Assembly: GCA_041690495.1 (NCBI GenBank)
Contig: JAWLHE010000001.1
Coordinates: forward strand, 558,001 to 622,000
Length of the DNA stretch: 64,000 bases
Direction of reading: 5' to 3'
DNA from: DATAAP01 sp041690495
Lineage (GTDB): Bacteria > Pseudomonadota > Alphaproteobacteria > CACIAM-22H2
Shown here: positions 1-7,829 of the stretch, in pieces
How the letters are laid out: each line of letters starts with the position of its first letter
How positions within the stretch are numbered: the first letter of the stretch is position 1
The notes under the pieces: model-generated
What the model was told of the DNA's origin: nothing
The model's database searches: none
What the model saw: the letters and a program-made list of their open reading frames with translations, nothing else
Position numbers and translations under genes: made by a program

Positions 1-602
1 GCCATCCGCTGTCCGGCCACGCCCATCGCGTCGAGCTGATGCTGTCGCTGCTGCGCCTGCCGTACCAGTGCATCGACGTCGATCTGATGAAGGGTGCGCA
101 CAAGACGCCGGAGTTCCTGGCGAGGAACCCGTTCGGCCAGGTCCCGGTGATCGAGGACGGCGGCACGGCCGTCTTCGACAGCAACGCCATCCTCGTCTAT
201 CTCGCCTCGCGCTACGACGCTGCGGGGCAGTGGCTGCCGCGCGATCCGCTCGACGCCGCGCGCGTGCAGCAATGGCTGTCCGTCGCCGCGGGGCCGCTGT
301 TCTCGGGACCGGCGACGGCGCGCCTCGTCGCGCTGTTCGGCATGAAGTTCGATCACGAGCGCGCCAAGGCCATCGCCGGCCAGCTCTTTGCCGTGCTCGA
401 CGCTCATCTCTCGTCGCGGCAGTTCCTGGCCGGCGAAACGCCGACGATCGCCGACGTCGCGATGTACAGCTACACGGCGCATGCGCCGGAAGGCGGCGTG
501 GCGCTCGATGCCTATGCGAACGTGCGGAGCTGGCTCGCGCGTGTCGAGGCGCTGCCGGGCTTCGTGCCGATGCAGCGCACCGCTGCGACGGTCGTGGCCT
601 GA
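1..602 (+). CDS. Glutathione S-transferase family protein (5' end outside window)
   Basis: The reading frame is open from base 3 and begins before the window, so the first residues are missing; about 199 codons are visible. The N-terminal part has the thioredoxin-like GST pattern: NPFGQVPVIED carries the cis-proline loop, and DSNAILVYLA resembles the glutathione gamma-glutamyl binding turn. A helical C-terminal domain follows, with the helix-capping motif PTIADVAMYSY near the end. Family members conjugate glutathione to electrophiles or act as reductases in the cytosol. The substrate cannot be predicted. It precedes a flavin-binding PNPOx-type gene on the same strand by only 17 bases, so the two are probably co-transcribed. 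Confidence 0.85.
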   Translation, partial: HPLSGHAHRVELMLSLLRLPYQCIDVDLMKGAHKTPEFLARNPFGQVPVIEDGGTAVFDSNAILVYLASRYDAAGQWLPRDPLDAARVQQWLSVAAGPLFSGPATARLVALFGMKFDHERAKAIAGQLFAVLDAHLSSRQFLAGETPTIADVAMYSYTAHAPEGGVALDAYANVRSWLARVEALPGFVPMQRTAATVVA

Positions 603-619
603 GCGGCCATTGGACGGCG

Positions 620-1654
620 ATGACGATGACCACGCACAACACGAAAGCGGCCGCGAGCCGGCCGGCGCTTCCGGGCGCGCCCGGCGAGCGCTCGCCGTTC
701 CACGAGGGCGAGCAGGCGCTGCAGGCGCGGGTGGGGATGCGCGAGCGCATGGAGCAGGTCGGCCGCAGGACGATCCGCGACTTCATGCCCGACCAGCACC
801 GCGAGCTGTTCGAAAAGCTGCCGTTCCTGCTGGCCGGCAGCCTCGACGCGCAGCGCCGGCCGTGGGCGTCGGTGCTGGTCGGGCATCCGGGATTCATCGC
901 GACATCGGATGCGCGCACGATGCGGGTCGAAGCGCGCCCTGGCTTCGGCGATCCGCTCGCGGCGAATCTTCGCGCGGGTGCCAGGATCGGCCTGCTCGGA
1001 ATCCAGCCGGAGACGCGGCGCCGCAACCGCGCCAACGGCGTCGTGACGGCCAGCGACGTGCGCGGCTTCACCGTGCATATCGAGCAGAGCTTCGGCAACT
1101 GCCCCAAATACATCCAGGCGCGCCGGCCGGAGTTCATTGCCGAGCCGTCGAGCGTCGGCGCGCCACGCCCGGTGCGGCGCGAGCGCGCGCTCCTCTCGCC
1201 CGATGCGGCGGCGCTCGCGTCGCGCGCCGACACGTTCTTCATCGCGACCGCGTCGGCCGACTCCGACGCGTCGGACCCGGCGCAGGGTGTCGATGTGTCG
1301 CATCGCGGCGGCCGGCCCGGCTTCGTGCGCGTGCGGGAGGAGGACGGCCGCACCGTGCTGACGATTCCGGATTTCGCGGGGAACCTTCATTTCAACACCT
1401 TCGGCAACATCGCGATCCATCCGCGCGCCGGACTCCTGTTTCCCGATTTCGACTCGGGCGACGTGCTGTCGCTGACCGGCGATGCGGAGGTCGTCTGGAA
1501 CGGCAACGAGGTCGCGTCCTTCGCCGGCGCGCAGCGGCTGCTGCGCGTCGTCGTCGAGGAGGGCGCCTTCATCGCCAATGCGGTTCCGCTGCGATGGACC
1601 GAGGCGGAGCCGGCGCCGCAACTCGCCGGGACCGGAACGTGGAGTAACACGTGA
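620..1654 (+). CDS. Pyridoxamine 5'-phosphate oxidase-family FMN-binding protein
   Basis: A 344-residue protein. The PNPOx-like split-barrel core is recognisable from about residue 65 (PFLLAGSLDAQRRPWASVL) and again in the second half (GNLHFNTFGNIAIHPRAGLLF), as in large two-barrel members of the family often found alone or fused to ferredoxin reductases. Known members bind FMN or F420-like flavins and act as oxidoreductases. Nothing indicates true pyridoxine biosynthesis. Two in-frame ATGs (620 and 626) are possible starts; no strong ribosome site separates them. The stop codon overlaps the GTG start of the next, truncated, gene by four bases (GTGA), a sign of former translational coupling. 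Confidence 0.75.
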   Translation: MTMTTHNTKAAASRPALPGAPGERSPFHEGEQALQARVGMRERMEQVGRRTIRDFMPDQHRELFEKLPFLLAGSLDAQRRPWASVLVGHPGFIATSDARTMRVEARPGFGDPLAANLRAGARIGLLGIQPETRRRNRANGVVTASDVRGFTVHIEQSFGNCPKYIQARRPEFIAEPSSVGAPRPVRRERALLSPDAAALASRADTFFIATASADSDASDPAQGVDVSHRGGRPGFVRVREEDGRTVLTIPDFAGNLHFNTFGNIAIHPRAGLLFPDFDSGDVLSLTGDAEVVWNGNEVASFAGAQRLLRVVVEEGAFIANAVPLRWTEAEPAPQLAGTGTWSNT

Positions 1655-1797
1655 ACATCGCGTTGATCGGCGCCACCGGCCATGTCGGCAGCAGGATTCT
1701 GGACGAGGCGCTCGCGCGCGGCCACGAGACGACGGCGGACAGCAAGATCCGTCCCCGACCGGCCCTTGTCTCCGCCCCGGACAGCTTGCGCCGATGA
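1651..1797 (+). pseudogene. 5' stub of an NAD(P)-binding Rossmann-fold (NmrA/SDR-like) gene
   Basis: The frame starts with GTG inside the stop of the upstream gene. It encodes a textbook NAD(P)-binding start: beta strand NIALIGAT, glycine motif GATGHVG, then helix SRILDEALARGHE. After about residue 28 the resemblance ends and a short unrelated tail (TTADSKIRP onwards) runs to a stop at 1795-1797, giving 48 codons. Intact relatives are 200-300 residues long. The stub ends three bases before the stop codon of the convergent DMT transporter. I infer that a rearrangement joined the transporter segment to this operon and removed the rest of the reductase gene. The stub has no catalytic domain. Confidence 0.7.
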
Positions 1798-1800
1798 CGA

Positions 1801-2739
1801 TCATTGCCGCCGGCGCGGCAGCCGGAGCTGCCCGTTGGTGCCGGCGACGCCGCCGATGATGAGCGCCATGCCGGCGACGACGGGCCAGGTGAAGCACTCG
1901 CCGAGAATCACGATGCCGAGGATGACGCCGAAGCCGGCCCTGAGATAGCTGCCGCTGGTCGTGCCCAGGGCACCGAGCGTCTTGAGGAGACGGAAGTAGA
2001 TCACCATCGCCAAGGCCGTCGAAAAGACCGACAGAAGACCGAGTGCGACGACCGCGTCCGGCGCGGGGGAAAGCGTCCAGGGTCGATCGACGAGGAGCGC
2101 GACCGGCGCCATGACGAGCGCGGCGCAAGTCATTGCGCCGGCGGCTGTAACGAGCGCAGGCAGGCCCGCGAAACGACGCGCCCATATCGAGGCGACGGCG
2201 TAGCTGAGGCTGGCGCCGAGGATCGCGAGTTGCCCGAGCGGCTGCTCGCTGCCCAGCCCGTGCAGAGCCTGGGCGCCGATTACGGTCGCAACTCCGGCGA
2301 TTCCGAGCAGGAGCCCAAGCGTTTTCCGGCGGTCGATCCTCTCGTGGCGGGTGACGAGCAGGGTGATGAGGAACACGAAGACCGGCGGCGTTGCGTTGAG
2401 CACGCCGGCGAGACCGCTGGCGATGTGCTTCTCGCCCCAGCTGATGAGCATGAAGGGCAGTGCGCTCTGGAGGAGCCCCTGGACGAGCAGCGCGCCCCAT
2501 GCCGCACGGCCGGTCGGGATCGGGAAGCCGCGCCACCTTGCGACGAGCAGAAGGAGCACGGCCGCAACGGCAATGCGGACCATGACCAGGCTTGCCGGCG
2601 GGATGGTCTCAACCGCTATCTTGATCAGCGTGAATGAGCCGCCCCACAGGAGCGAGAGGAGCACGAGAAGCATGAGCTCGGTCGGGAGATGGCCGCATTT
2701 CGGGTTTGTTTCCGCAGCGATGGTCCGTGCGCGCGTCAT
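1801..2739 (-). CDS. EamA/DMT-superfamily transporter
   Basis: A 312-residue polytopic membrane protein with about ten hydrophobic segments arranged as two EamA repeats. The first begins LVLLSLLWGGSFTLIK, typical of the family; the second half contains LGLLSVFSTALAMVIYF and the end loop GTTSGSYLRAGFGVILG. DMT proteins export amino acids, metabolites or drugs from the cytoplasm. The start chosen is the ATG at 2739 because a GGGAG ribosome site lies just upstream; a longer frame reaches 2805 but lacks such a site. It diverges from an Ada-like regulator 138 bases away and meets a truncated gene tail-to-tail with a three-base gap. Confidence 0.85.
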   Translation of the reverse strand: MTRARTIAAETNPKCGHLPTELMLLVLLSLLWGGSFTLIKIAVETIPPASLVMVRIAVAAVLLLLVARWRGFPIPTGRAAWGALLVQGLLQSALPFMLISWGEKHIASGLAGVLNATPPVFVFLITLLVTRHERIDRRKTLGLLLGIAGVATVIGAQALHGLGSEQPLGQLAILGASLSYAVASIWARRFAGLPALVTAAGAMTCAALVMAPVALLVDRPWTLSPAPDAVVALGLLSVFSTALAMVIYFRLLKTLGALGTTSGSYLRAGFGVILGIVILGECFTWPVVAGMALIIGGVAGTNGQLRLPRRRQ

Positions 2740-2877
2740 TGCTCCCTCGCTCCGCCCTGGGCGCCCGGAAGGGTGGCGCGAACGATCGTCCGACGCTGGC
2801 CGCAATCGGACGTGATCGTTCCGATGGAGTCCGATTCCGGCTAACGCGGCATTGCAACCGCACCTACAATCGGCCCC

Positions 2878-3474
2878 ATGGCCGGAGGAGAATTCTCAAC
2901 GTCCGGACTGGACCGGGCGACGTGTGATCGTGCGCGGCTGGCGCGCGATCCCCGATTCGACGGCCTGTTCTTCTCAGGGGTGCGGACCACGCGCATCTAT
3001 TGCCGGCCGGTTTGCCCGGTCAGACCGGCGCGCTCGGAGAACGTGACGTTCTACCCGACGGCCGCGGCAGCCGAGCGGGCAGGCTATCGGCCTTGCCTGC
3101 GCTGCCGACCGGAAACCGCGCCGAGGAGCCCGGCCTGGGCCGGAACGGCGTCGACGGTGGCCCGCGGCATGCGGCTCATCGGCGACGGCTTTCTCGACGC
3201 GCATTCGGTGGCGGACCTGGCCGAACGACTCGGAATCGGGCCGCGGCATCTGCTCCGCCTGTTCCTGCGCCATGCGGGCGCGACGCCTAGCGAGGTCGCT
3301 GCGACCAGACGCGTGCAGCGGGCGAAGCGGATGATCGACGAAACGGATATGCCCCTGGCCGAGATTGCGTTCGCGGCCGGCTTTCGGAGCGTGCGACGCT
3401 TCAACGACGCGTTCCGCGCCACGTACAAGAGGCCGCCGTCGTCATTCCGTCGTCGTATCGTTACGGCGGCCTAG
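2878..3474 (+). CDS. Ada-like methyl-phosphotriester-sensing AraC-type regulator
   Basis: A 198-residue protein. Residues about 10-80 match the Ada N-terminal zinc domain (LDRATCDRARLARDPRFDGL), with the four zinc cysteines at 42, 46, 73 and 76 (YCRPVC and PCLRC). Residues about 90-195 are an AraC/XylS two-helix-turn-helix domain ending FRATYKRPPSSFRR. In Ada and AdaA, Cys38 (here Cys42) takes a methyl group from DNA phosphotriesters and switches on repair genes. Many proteobacterial relatives continue into an AlkA glycosylase domain to nearly 500 residues. Here the frame stops right after the regulatory half and no glycosylase follows, so this is either an AdaA-type regulator or a truncated Ada-AlkA gene. 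Confidence 0.8.
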   Translation: MAGGEFSTSGLDRATCDRARLARDPRFDGLFFSGVRTTRIYCRPVCPVRPARSENVTFYPTAAAAERAGYRPCLRCRPETAPRSPAWAGTASTVARGMRLIGDGFLDAHSVADLAERLGIGPRHLLRLFLRHAGATPSEVAATRRVQRAKRMIDETDMPLAEIAFAAGFRSVRRFNDAFRATYKRPPSSFRRRIVTAA

Positions 3475-3562
3475 CGGTCCCGCTTCTTCGCCGCCATGCG
3501 GCGCCGGCGATCTTGCCGCCTGCACCGGAAGCCTCGCGCGCCAGGCTTGCGTCCGCGGCTGT

Positions 3563-4441
3563 TCAGGCGGGACCGCGCGCGCGTTCGCGGAGCCAGCCTG
3601 CGAGCGCGTCGGCGAACCGGCTCATCCCTCGATATTCGCGCATGGCCAGAGGCAGGCCGTCGATGGCGCCGGCAAGACGCTGCGCCGCGTCAGCGTTCGC
3701 CGCGACCTCGCCGAGGGGGCGGACATAGGTGCGGATGGTGAACAGCACGTCTCCGCTCGCCGGCAGGCGCCGCAGGGTCTGCCGCTCGACGCGCACGAAC
3801 AGCCCGTCGGCGAAGCGGGCGGGTGGAACATCGGCCGGCGCGGCGGAGGCCGGCTGGAACGGCTCCGCGCAGTCATGGATCGTCCAGTTGAGGCGCCACA
3901 CCGGGCGCTCCACGGCGATCTTGTCGAAGAAGCGCGCGATCGGCCGCGCCAGTGTGCGCGCATAGTCGGGCACGGGCTCGTGGATCGCGTCGAGGCCGCG
4001 GCCGATCTTGTCGGCGAGCCGCCAGCGCGAGGGAAAGCAGACGCAGGCCGCGGCGAGGATATATCCCCCCTCGGTGTGCCGCATCAGGCAGAGATCCTCC
4101 GGCACGAGCCGCGAAGCGGTCTCGAGCGGATGCACGCCGGGCGCACCGATGCCGACCGGCTCGCCGGTCGCGGCGACGGCGATGGTGGTGCCCATGCGGG
4201 CATACTGCGTCGGAAATCGCCGCGGCAGATGGTCCGCGAGCATCGCCAGCAGCTCCGCGCCCGCGACCTCGGTGCCCGGCAGCGCGGCGAACACATCGTC
4301 GTGGCGCTCGGCGAGCAACCGGCGCTTCAGCAGCAGCGTCTCGCCGAGCTTGCCGTCGAGCTCGATCCAGTCGTCGGGCTTGAGCGCCATCAGCCCCATC
4401 TGCAGCCGATGCGGCCGAGGCTCGAAGGGAAGGTAGGTCAT
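3563..4441 (-). CDS. DUF3445 / haem-dependent oxidative N-demethylase-like protein
   Basis: A 292-residue protein that starts MTYLPFEPRPHRLQMGL and has the DUF3445 hallmark region IELDGKLGETLLLKRRLL followed by PVPDYARTLARPIARFFDK and NWTIHDCAEPF. The family includes the alpha subunit of haem-dependent oxidative N-demethylase (HODM), which removes methyl groups from dimethylamine, and many uncharacterised relatives. The length is in the usual range. None of the other HODM subunits is adjacent, so the substrate is unknown. It is convergent with the Ada-like gene, with 88 bases between the stops. A pair of tandem palindromic repeats lies about 160 bases upstream of its start. Confidence 0.7.
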   Translation of the reverse strand: MTYLPFEPRPHRLQMGLMALKPDDWIELDGKLGETLLLKRRLLAERHDDVFAALPGTEVAGAELLAMLADHLPRRFPTQYARMGTTIAVAATGEPVGIGAPGVHPLETASRLVPEDLCLMRHTEGGYILAAACVCFPSRWRLADKIGRGLDAIHEPVPDYARTLARPIARFFDKIAVERPVWRLNWTIHDCAEPFQPASAAPADVPPARFADGLFVRVERQTLRRLPASGDVLFTIRTYVRPLGEVAANADAAQRLAGAIDGLPLAMREYRGMSRFADALAGWLRERARGPA

Positions 4442-4602
4442 GGGCGGCAGAGTAAGGCCGATTTGCCGTTCTTCCTACCATGTGGAGGCTTCGTCGACTC
4501 CCGTGCATTCGCGTTCCAAAGAGGGCACACAGGAATACCGGACATGTCATCGACGGACCTGATCCGGCGATCCGGACCAATCGGGCCCAGGTCAGAGCAT
4601 TT

Positions 4603-4628
4603 GCTTATAAGACAAGCTTATAAGACAA
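4603..4628. repeat. Two tandem copies of a 13-base unit containing the palindrome CTTATAAG
   Basis: The unit GCTTATAAGACAA occurs twice head to tail (4603-4615 and 4616-4628). Each copy contains the self-complementary octamer CTTATAAG, and the AT-rich block stands out in very GC-rich surroundings. It lies in the 348-base gene-free stretch (4442-4789) upstream of the DUF3445 gene, so it could be a two-site operator or part of a promoter. No protein is known to bind it. Confidence 0.6.
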
Positions 4629-4634
4629 GAATGC

Positions 4635-4742
4635 GTCACCCGCGGACTTGATCTGCGGGTCCACGGTTGCGCGTCGCGGACCGTGACGAATTGGGTACAA
4701 TCATACAATGGCGCGATGGATGCCCGGGTCATTGCCCGGGCA
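4635..4742. repeat. Pair of inverted intergenic palindromic repeat units (BIME-like)
   Basis: Two hairpin units lie in opposite orientation: CCCGCGGACTTGATCTGCGGG near 4639-4659, and TGCCCGGG-TCATTG-CCCGGGCA at 4721-4742. The core form 'inverted GC arm, ACTTGAT or GTCA(A/T), inverted GC arm' recurs at 26236-26315. Such units are common between genes of alphaproteobacteria. They may end or stabilise the transcript of the small secreted protein gene that stops at 4790. The rest of 4442-4789 shows no coding signal. Confidence 0.65.
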
Positions 4743-4789
4743 TGATGCAAAAAGCTGACGGATCCGCGCCGTGACCGACGTGTCTCCGA

Positions 4790-5083
4790 TCACCGCCGGC
4801 CCGATCCGATCCCGGGCGACGCGAAGGACTGCAGCACGGCATACAGGTCGGGATAGAGTTCGCGGACGATGTACTGGCCGTTGGCGTGCAGCCAGCCATA
4901 GGGGCAGGGACCGATGAAGCGCAGCACCGTGCCGACCTCGGCTTCCGCCGACGGTTTCGCCTTGATGCAGAACTGGACGCGCTCGCGCCTGCCATCGATC
5001 ACCGCGTCCCATTCGCGCGCCGAGAAATCCGGCACCGCGATCATGCTTGCGACCGCGACGAGCATGAAACCTGTCTTGGTCAT
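4790..5083 (-). CDS. Small secreted protein with a tail-collar-like motif
   Basis: A 97-residue protein. The first 20 or so residues (MTKTGFMLVAVASMIAVPDF) form a likely signal peptide or membrane anchor, though without an obvious AXA cleavage site. The second half contains PCPYGWLHANGQYIVRELYP, DLYAVL, which resembles the phage tail-collar signature (GWL-x-DGQ ... YP-x-LY-x-VLG) normally found in tail-fibre tips. The ATG at 5083 is preceded by GGGGAGG at good spacing; a start ten codons upstream lacks a site. It stands alone between nrdJ and the DUF3445 gene with no phage genes nearby. Function unknown; the collar resemblance is my reading of one short motif. Confidence 0.5.
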   Translation of the reverse strand: MTKTGFMLVAVASMIAVPDFSAREWDAVIDGRRERVQFCIKAKPSAEAEVGTVLRFIGPCPYGWLHANGQYIVRELYPDLYAVLQSFASPGIGSGRR

Positions 5084-5235
5084 GACGACCTCCCCGCCTG
5101 AACCCCTCAACAACGCACGACATCGCGGCGCGGTACCGTCGAACGGCGCGGGGTTCGCCCGAGGGATTACTTCCCGCGGGTAGCGGACTTGTTGCCCCTG
5201 CAGGCGAAGACGAGGTCGAATCTACGTCCGCGGCC

Positions 5236-7641
5236 TCACGCGCACTTGCTGTAGTCGCAGCTCGTGCAGGTGTCGCAGCCTTCCTGGCGGATCAGCGACG
5301 GGCTGCCGCATTTCGGGCACTGGCGCATGTAGGACGATGCGATCGTCATCGGGCCCGCGCCTTCTGCGGATTCGCCGTCGGCCATCGCCGTGATCTGCGG
5401 GCGCAGCGCATCGCCCGCCACCGCGATCAGCGGGCGGGCGGCATAGGGATCTCCGCCGGGACGGCCGGACTGCAGGAAGCCGATGTCGATCATGTGACGC
5501 TCGATCACCTCGCCGATCGCCGCCAGCAGCGAGGGCACGTACTTGCCGCCCATCCACTGGCCGCCGCGCGGGTCGAACACCGCCTTCAGCTCCTCGACCA
5601 CGAACGACACGTCGCCGCCGCGGCGGAACACCGCCGAGATCATCCGCGTCAGCGCCACCGTCCAGGCGTAGTGCTCCATGTTCTTGGAGTTGATGAACAC
5701 CTCGAACGGCCGCCGCCTGCCGTCCATCACCACGTCGTTGATGGTGATGTAGATGGCGTGCTCGCTGTCCGGCCACTTGACCTTGTAGGTCCTGCCGGGC
5801 AGCGCCTCGGGCCGGTCGAGCGGCTGCGTCATGTAGACGACCGCGCCCGCGTCGAACGGGTCGGCGGGACGCGCCGGCGGGCGGCTGAACGGCAGCGCCT
5901 GCTGCACCGGCGAGCCCTTCTTCCTCGCCGCGTCGTCCTTGAGCGCCAGCACCGAGCCGGTCACCGGGTTGGGGCGGTAGGTCGTGCAGCCCTTGCAGCC
6001 GAGCTCGTAGGCCTGGAGGTAGACGTCCTTGAACGCCTCGAACGAGATGTCCTCGGGGCAGTTGATGGTCTTGGAGATCGAGGCGTCGACGTATTTCTGC
6101 ACCGCCGCCTGCATCACGACGTGGTCGCCGGGCGACAGCCGCTGCGCATCGACGAAATAGTCGGGCAGCTCGGTGCGTTCGCCGAACTGGCGCTTGTAGA
6201 GCCGGTAGGCGTAATCGCTCACCTCTTCCGTGGTGCGCGAGCCGTCGGGCATCAGCACGCTGCGCATGTAGCTGAAGCTGAACACCGGCTCGAGGCCCGA
6301 CGAGACGTTGTCGGCGAGGATCGAGATGGTGCCGGTCGGTGCGATCGAGGTGAGCAGCGCGTTGCGGATGCCGTGGCGCGCGATCGCCTCCTTCACGTCC
6401 TTGTCGAGCGCCGCGACGGTCTCGCCGGCAAGGTACTTGTCGCGGTCGAACAGCGGGAACGAGCCTTTCTCCTTCGCCAGCTCGACCGAGGCGAGATAGG
6501 CCTGGCGCTGCAGCCGGCGCATCCAGCTCTCGGTCAGCGCCACGGCCGGCTCGCTGCCATAGCGCGCGCGGCACATGATCAGCGCGTCGGCAAGCCCGGT
6601 GACGCCGAGTCCGATGCGGCGCTTGGCTTTCGCCTCCTCGGCCTGCTCGGGCAGCGGGAAGCGCGACACGTCGATCGTGTTGTCCATCATCCGCACCGCG
6701 AGCGGCACGATGCGGTCGAGCTCGGCCTCGTCGAGCCGCGCGTTCTCCGTGAACGGATCCTTCACCAGCGCCGCGAGATTGATCGAGCCGAGCAGGCACG
6801 CGCCGTAGGGCGGCAGCGGCTGCTCGCCGCACGGGTTGGTCGCGCTGATCGTCTCGCAGTAATACAGGTTGTTGCGGCGGTTGATGCGGTCGATGAAGAT
6901 CACGCCCGGCTCGGCATAGGCGTAGGTCGAGCGCATGATCCTGTCCCACAGCTCGCGCGCGCGCACGGTCTTGAACGAGACGCCGCCGAAGCGCAGCTCC
7001 CACGGCGCATCTTCCTTGACCGCCTGCATGAAGGCGTCGCTGACCAGGACCGAGAGGTTGAACATGCGCAGACGGCCCGGCTCGCGCTTGGCCTCGATGA
7101 ACGCCTCGATGTCGGGATGGTCGCAGGCGAGCGTCGCCATCATCGCGCCGCGGCGGTGGCCGGCCGACATGATGGTGCGGCACATCGCGTCCCACACGTC
7201 CATGAAGGACAGCGGGCCCGAGGCGTCGGCGCCCACACCCTTCACCGGTGCGCCCTTGGGCCGCAGCGTGGAGAAGTCGTAGCCGATGCCGCCGCCCTGC
7301 TGCATGGTCAGCGCGGCCTCGCGCAGATGCGTGAAGATGCCGCCCATATCGTCGGGGATCGTCCCCATGACGAAGCAGTTGAACAGGGTGACGTTGCGGT
7401 CGGTGCCGGCGCCCGCGACGATGCGGCCGGCCGGCAGGAACCTGAAATCCTCGAGGGCGGTGTAGAAGCGCTCCGACCAGGCCTGCGCGTCGCGCTCGGG
7501 CGCCGCGACCGCCCGGGCGATGCGCCGCCACGTGTCCGGCAGGGCCCGGTCGATGGCGGCACCATCGGGACCTTTGAGACGGTATTTCATGTCCCAGATG
7601 CGCTGGGAGATGGCGGCGACAGGCGTCATTGGCGGCGGCAT
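5236..7641 (-). CDS. nrdJ: Adenosylcobalamin-dependent (class II) ribonucleoside-diphosphate reductase
   Basis: An 801-residue protein matching NrdJ from end to end. It makes deoxyribonucleotides using a B12-derived radical. Landmarks are DFRFLPAGRIVAGAG and TLFNCFVM near the N terminus (redox cysteine), QQGGGIGYDFSTLRP (substrate loop), the radical-site motif ATNPCGEQPLPPYGACLLGS, and a C-terminal cysteine cluster CPKC..CDTCTSCDYSKC that serves as the external dithiol or zinc ribbon. The start MPPPMTPVAA at 7641 is the longest good choice; M5 is an alternative. The upstream 180 bases contain several DnaA boxes. I looked for a cobalamin riboswitch there and did not recognise one. Confidence 0.95.
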   Translation of the reverse strand: MPPPMTPVAAISQRIWDMKYRLKGPDGAAIDRALPDTWRRIARAVAAPERDAQAWSERFYTALEDFRFLPAGRIVAGAGTDRNVTLFNCFVMGTIPDDMGGIFTHLREAALTMQQGGGIGYDFSTLRPKGAPVKGVGADASGPLSFMDVWDAMCRTIMSAGHRRGAMMATLACDHPDIEAFIEAKREPGRLRMFNLSVLVSDAFMQAVKEDAPWELRFGGVSFKTVRARELWDRIMRSTYAYAEPGVIFIDRINRRNNLYYCETISATNPCGEQPLPPYGACLLGSINLAALVKDPFTENARLDEAELDRIVPLAVRMMDNTIDVSRFPLPEQAEEAKAKRRIGLGVTGLADALIMCRARYGSEPAVALTESWMRRLQRQAYLASVELAKEKGSFPLFDRDKYLAGETVAALDKDVKEAIARHGIRNALLTSIAPTGTISILADNVSSGLEPVFSFSYMRSVLMPDGSRTTEEVSDYAYRLYKRQFGERTELPDYFVDAQRLSPGDHVVMQAAVQKYVDASISKTINCPEDISFEAFKDVYLQAYELGCKGCTTYRPNPVTGSVLALKDDAARKKGSPVQQALPFSRPPARPADPFDAGAVVYMTQPLDRPEALPGRTYKVKWPDSEHAIYITINDVVMDGRRRPFEVFINSKNMEHYAWTVALTRMISAVFRRGGDVSFVVEELKAVFDPRGGQWMGGKYVPSLLAAIGEVIERHMIDIGFLQSGRPGGDPYAARPLIAVAGDALRPQITAMADGESAEGAGPMTIASSYMRQCPKCGSPSLIRQEGCDTCTSCDYSKCA

Positions 7642-7762
7642 TGTTCCAGGAAAAGAGGGCGCAAAGTGTAGGCTTCGCGTGCTGCCCGGTCAAGCGAAGT
7701 TCCTGTTATGTTTCCCCATCGACCATCCGTCTATCTGTCTGATTTATAAACAGGAATTATAT

Positions 7763-7829
7763 TTGTCCACAATTTCCACAGCACCGCCGGCGCGAGTGCT
7801 GCCGACGATTATCCACAGAGCTATCCACA
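7763..7829 (+). promoter_or_regulatory. Cluster of DnaA-box-like 9-mers upstream of nrdJ
   Basis: On the plus strand the consensus TTATCCACA occurs exactly at 7809-7817, with one-mismatch copies TTGTCCACA at 7763-7771 and CTATCCACA at 7821-7829 and a weaker ATTTCCACA at 7772-7780. All share one orientation. The block is AT-rich and lies 120-190 bases upstream of nrdJ, partly overlapping the plsC stop codon. DnaA control of ribonucleotide reductase genes is established in E. coli (nrdAB), so a link between replication initiation and dNTP supply is the natural reading. An origin is less likely because no dnaA, hemE or parAB is nearby. Confidence 0.65.

Noticed and set aside
5494..7671. A 725-codon frame antisense to nrdJ
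   Set aside because: It mirrors nrdJ, is rich in His, Arg and Asp from reversed codons, and has no recognisable domain. Long antisense frames are expected in GC-rich DNA.
7642..7820. Cobalamin riboswitch before nrdJ
   Set aside because: Expected for a B12-dependent enzyme in some genomes, but I could not find a B12-box or the usual junction folds here.
7763..7829. Chromosomal origin of replication
   Set aside because: DnaA boxes are present, but no typical origin neighbours, no larger AT-rich unwinding region and only three or four boxes. A regulatory role fits better.
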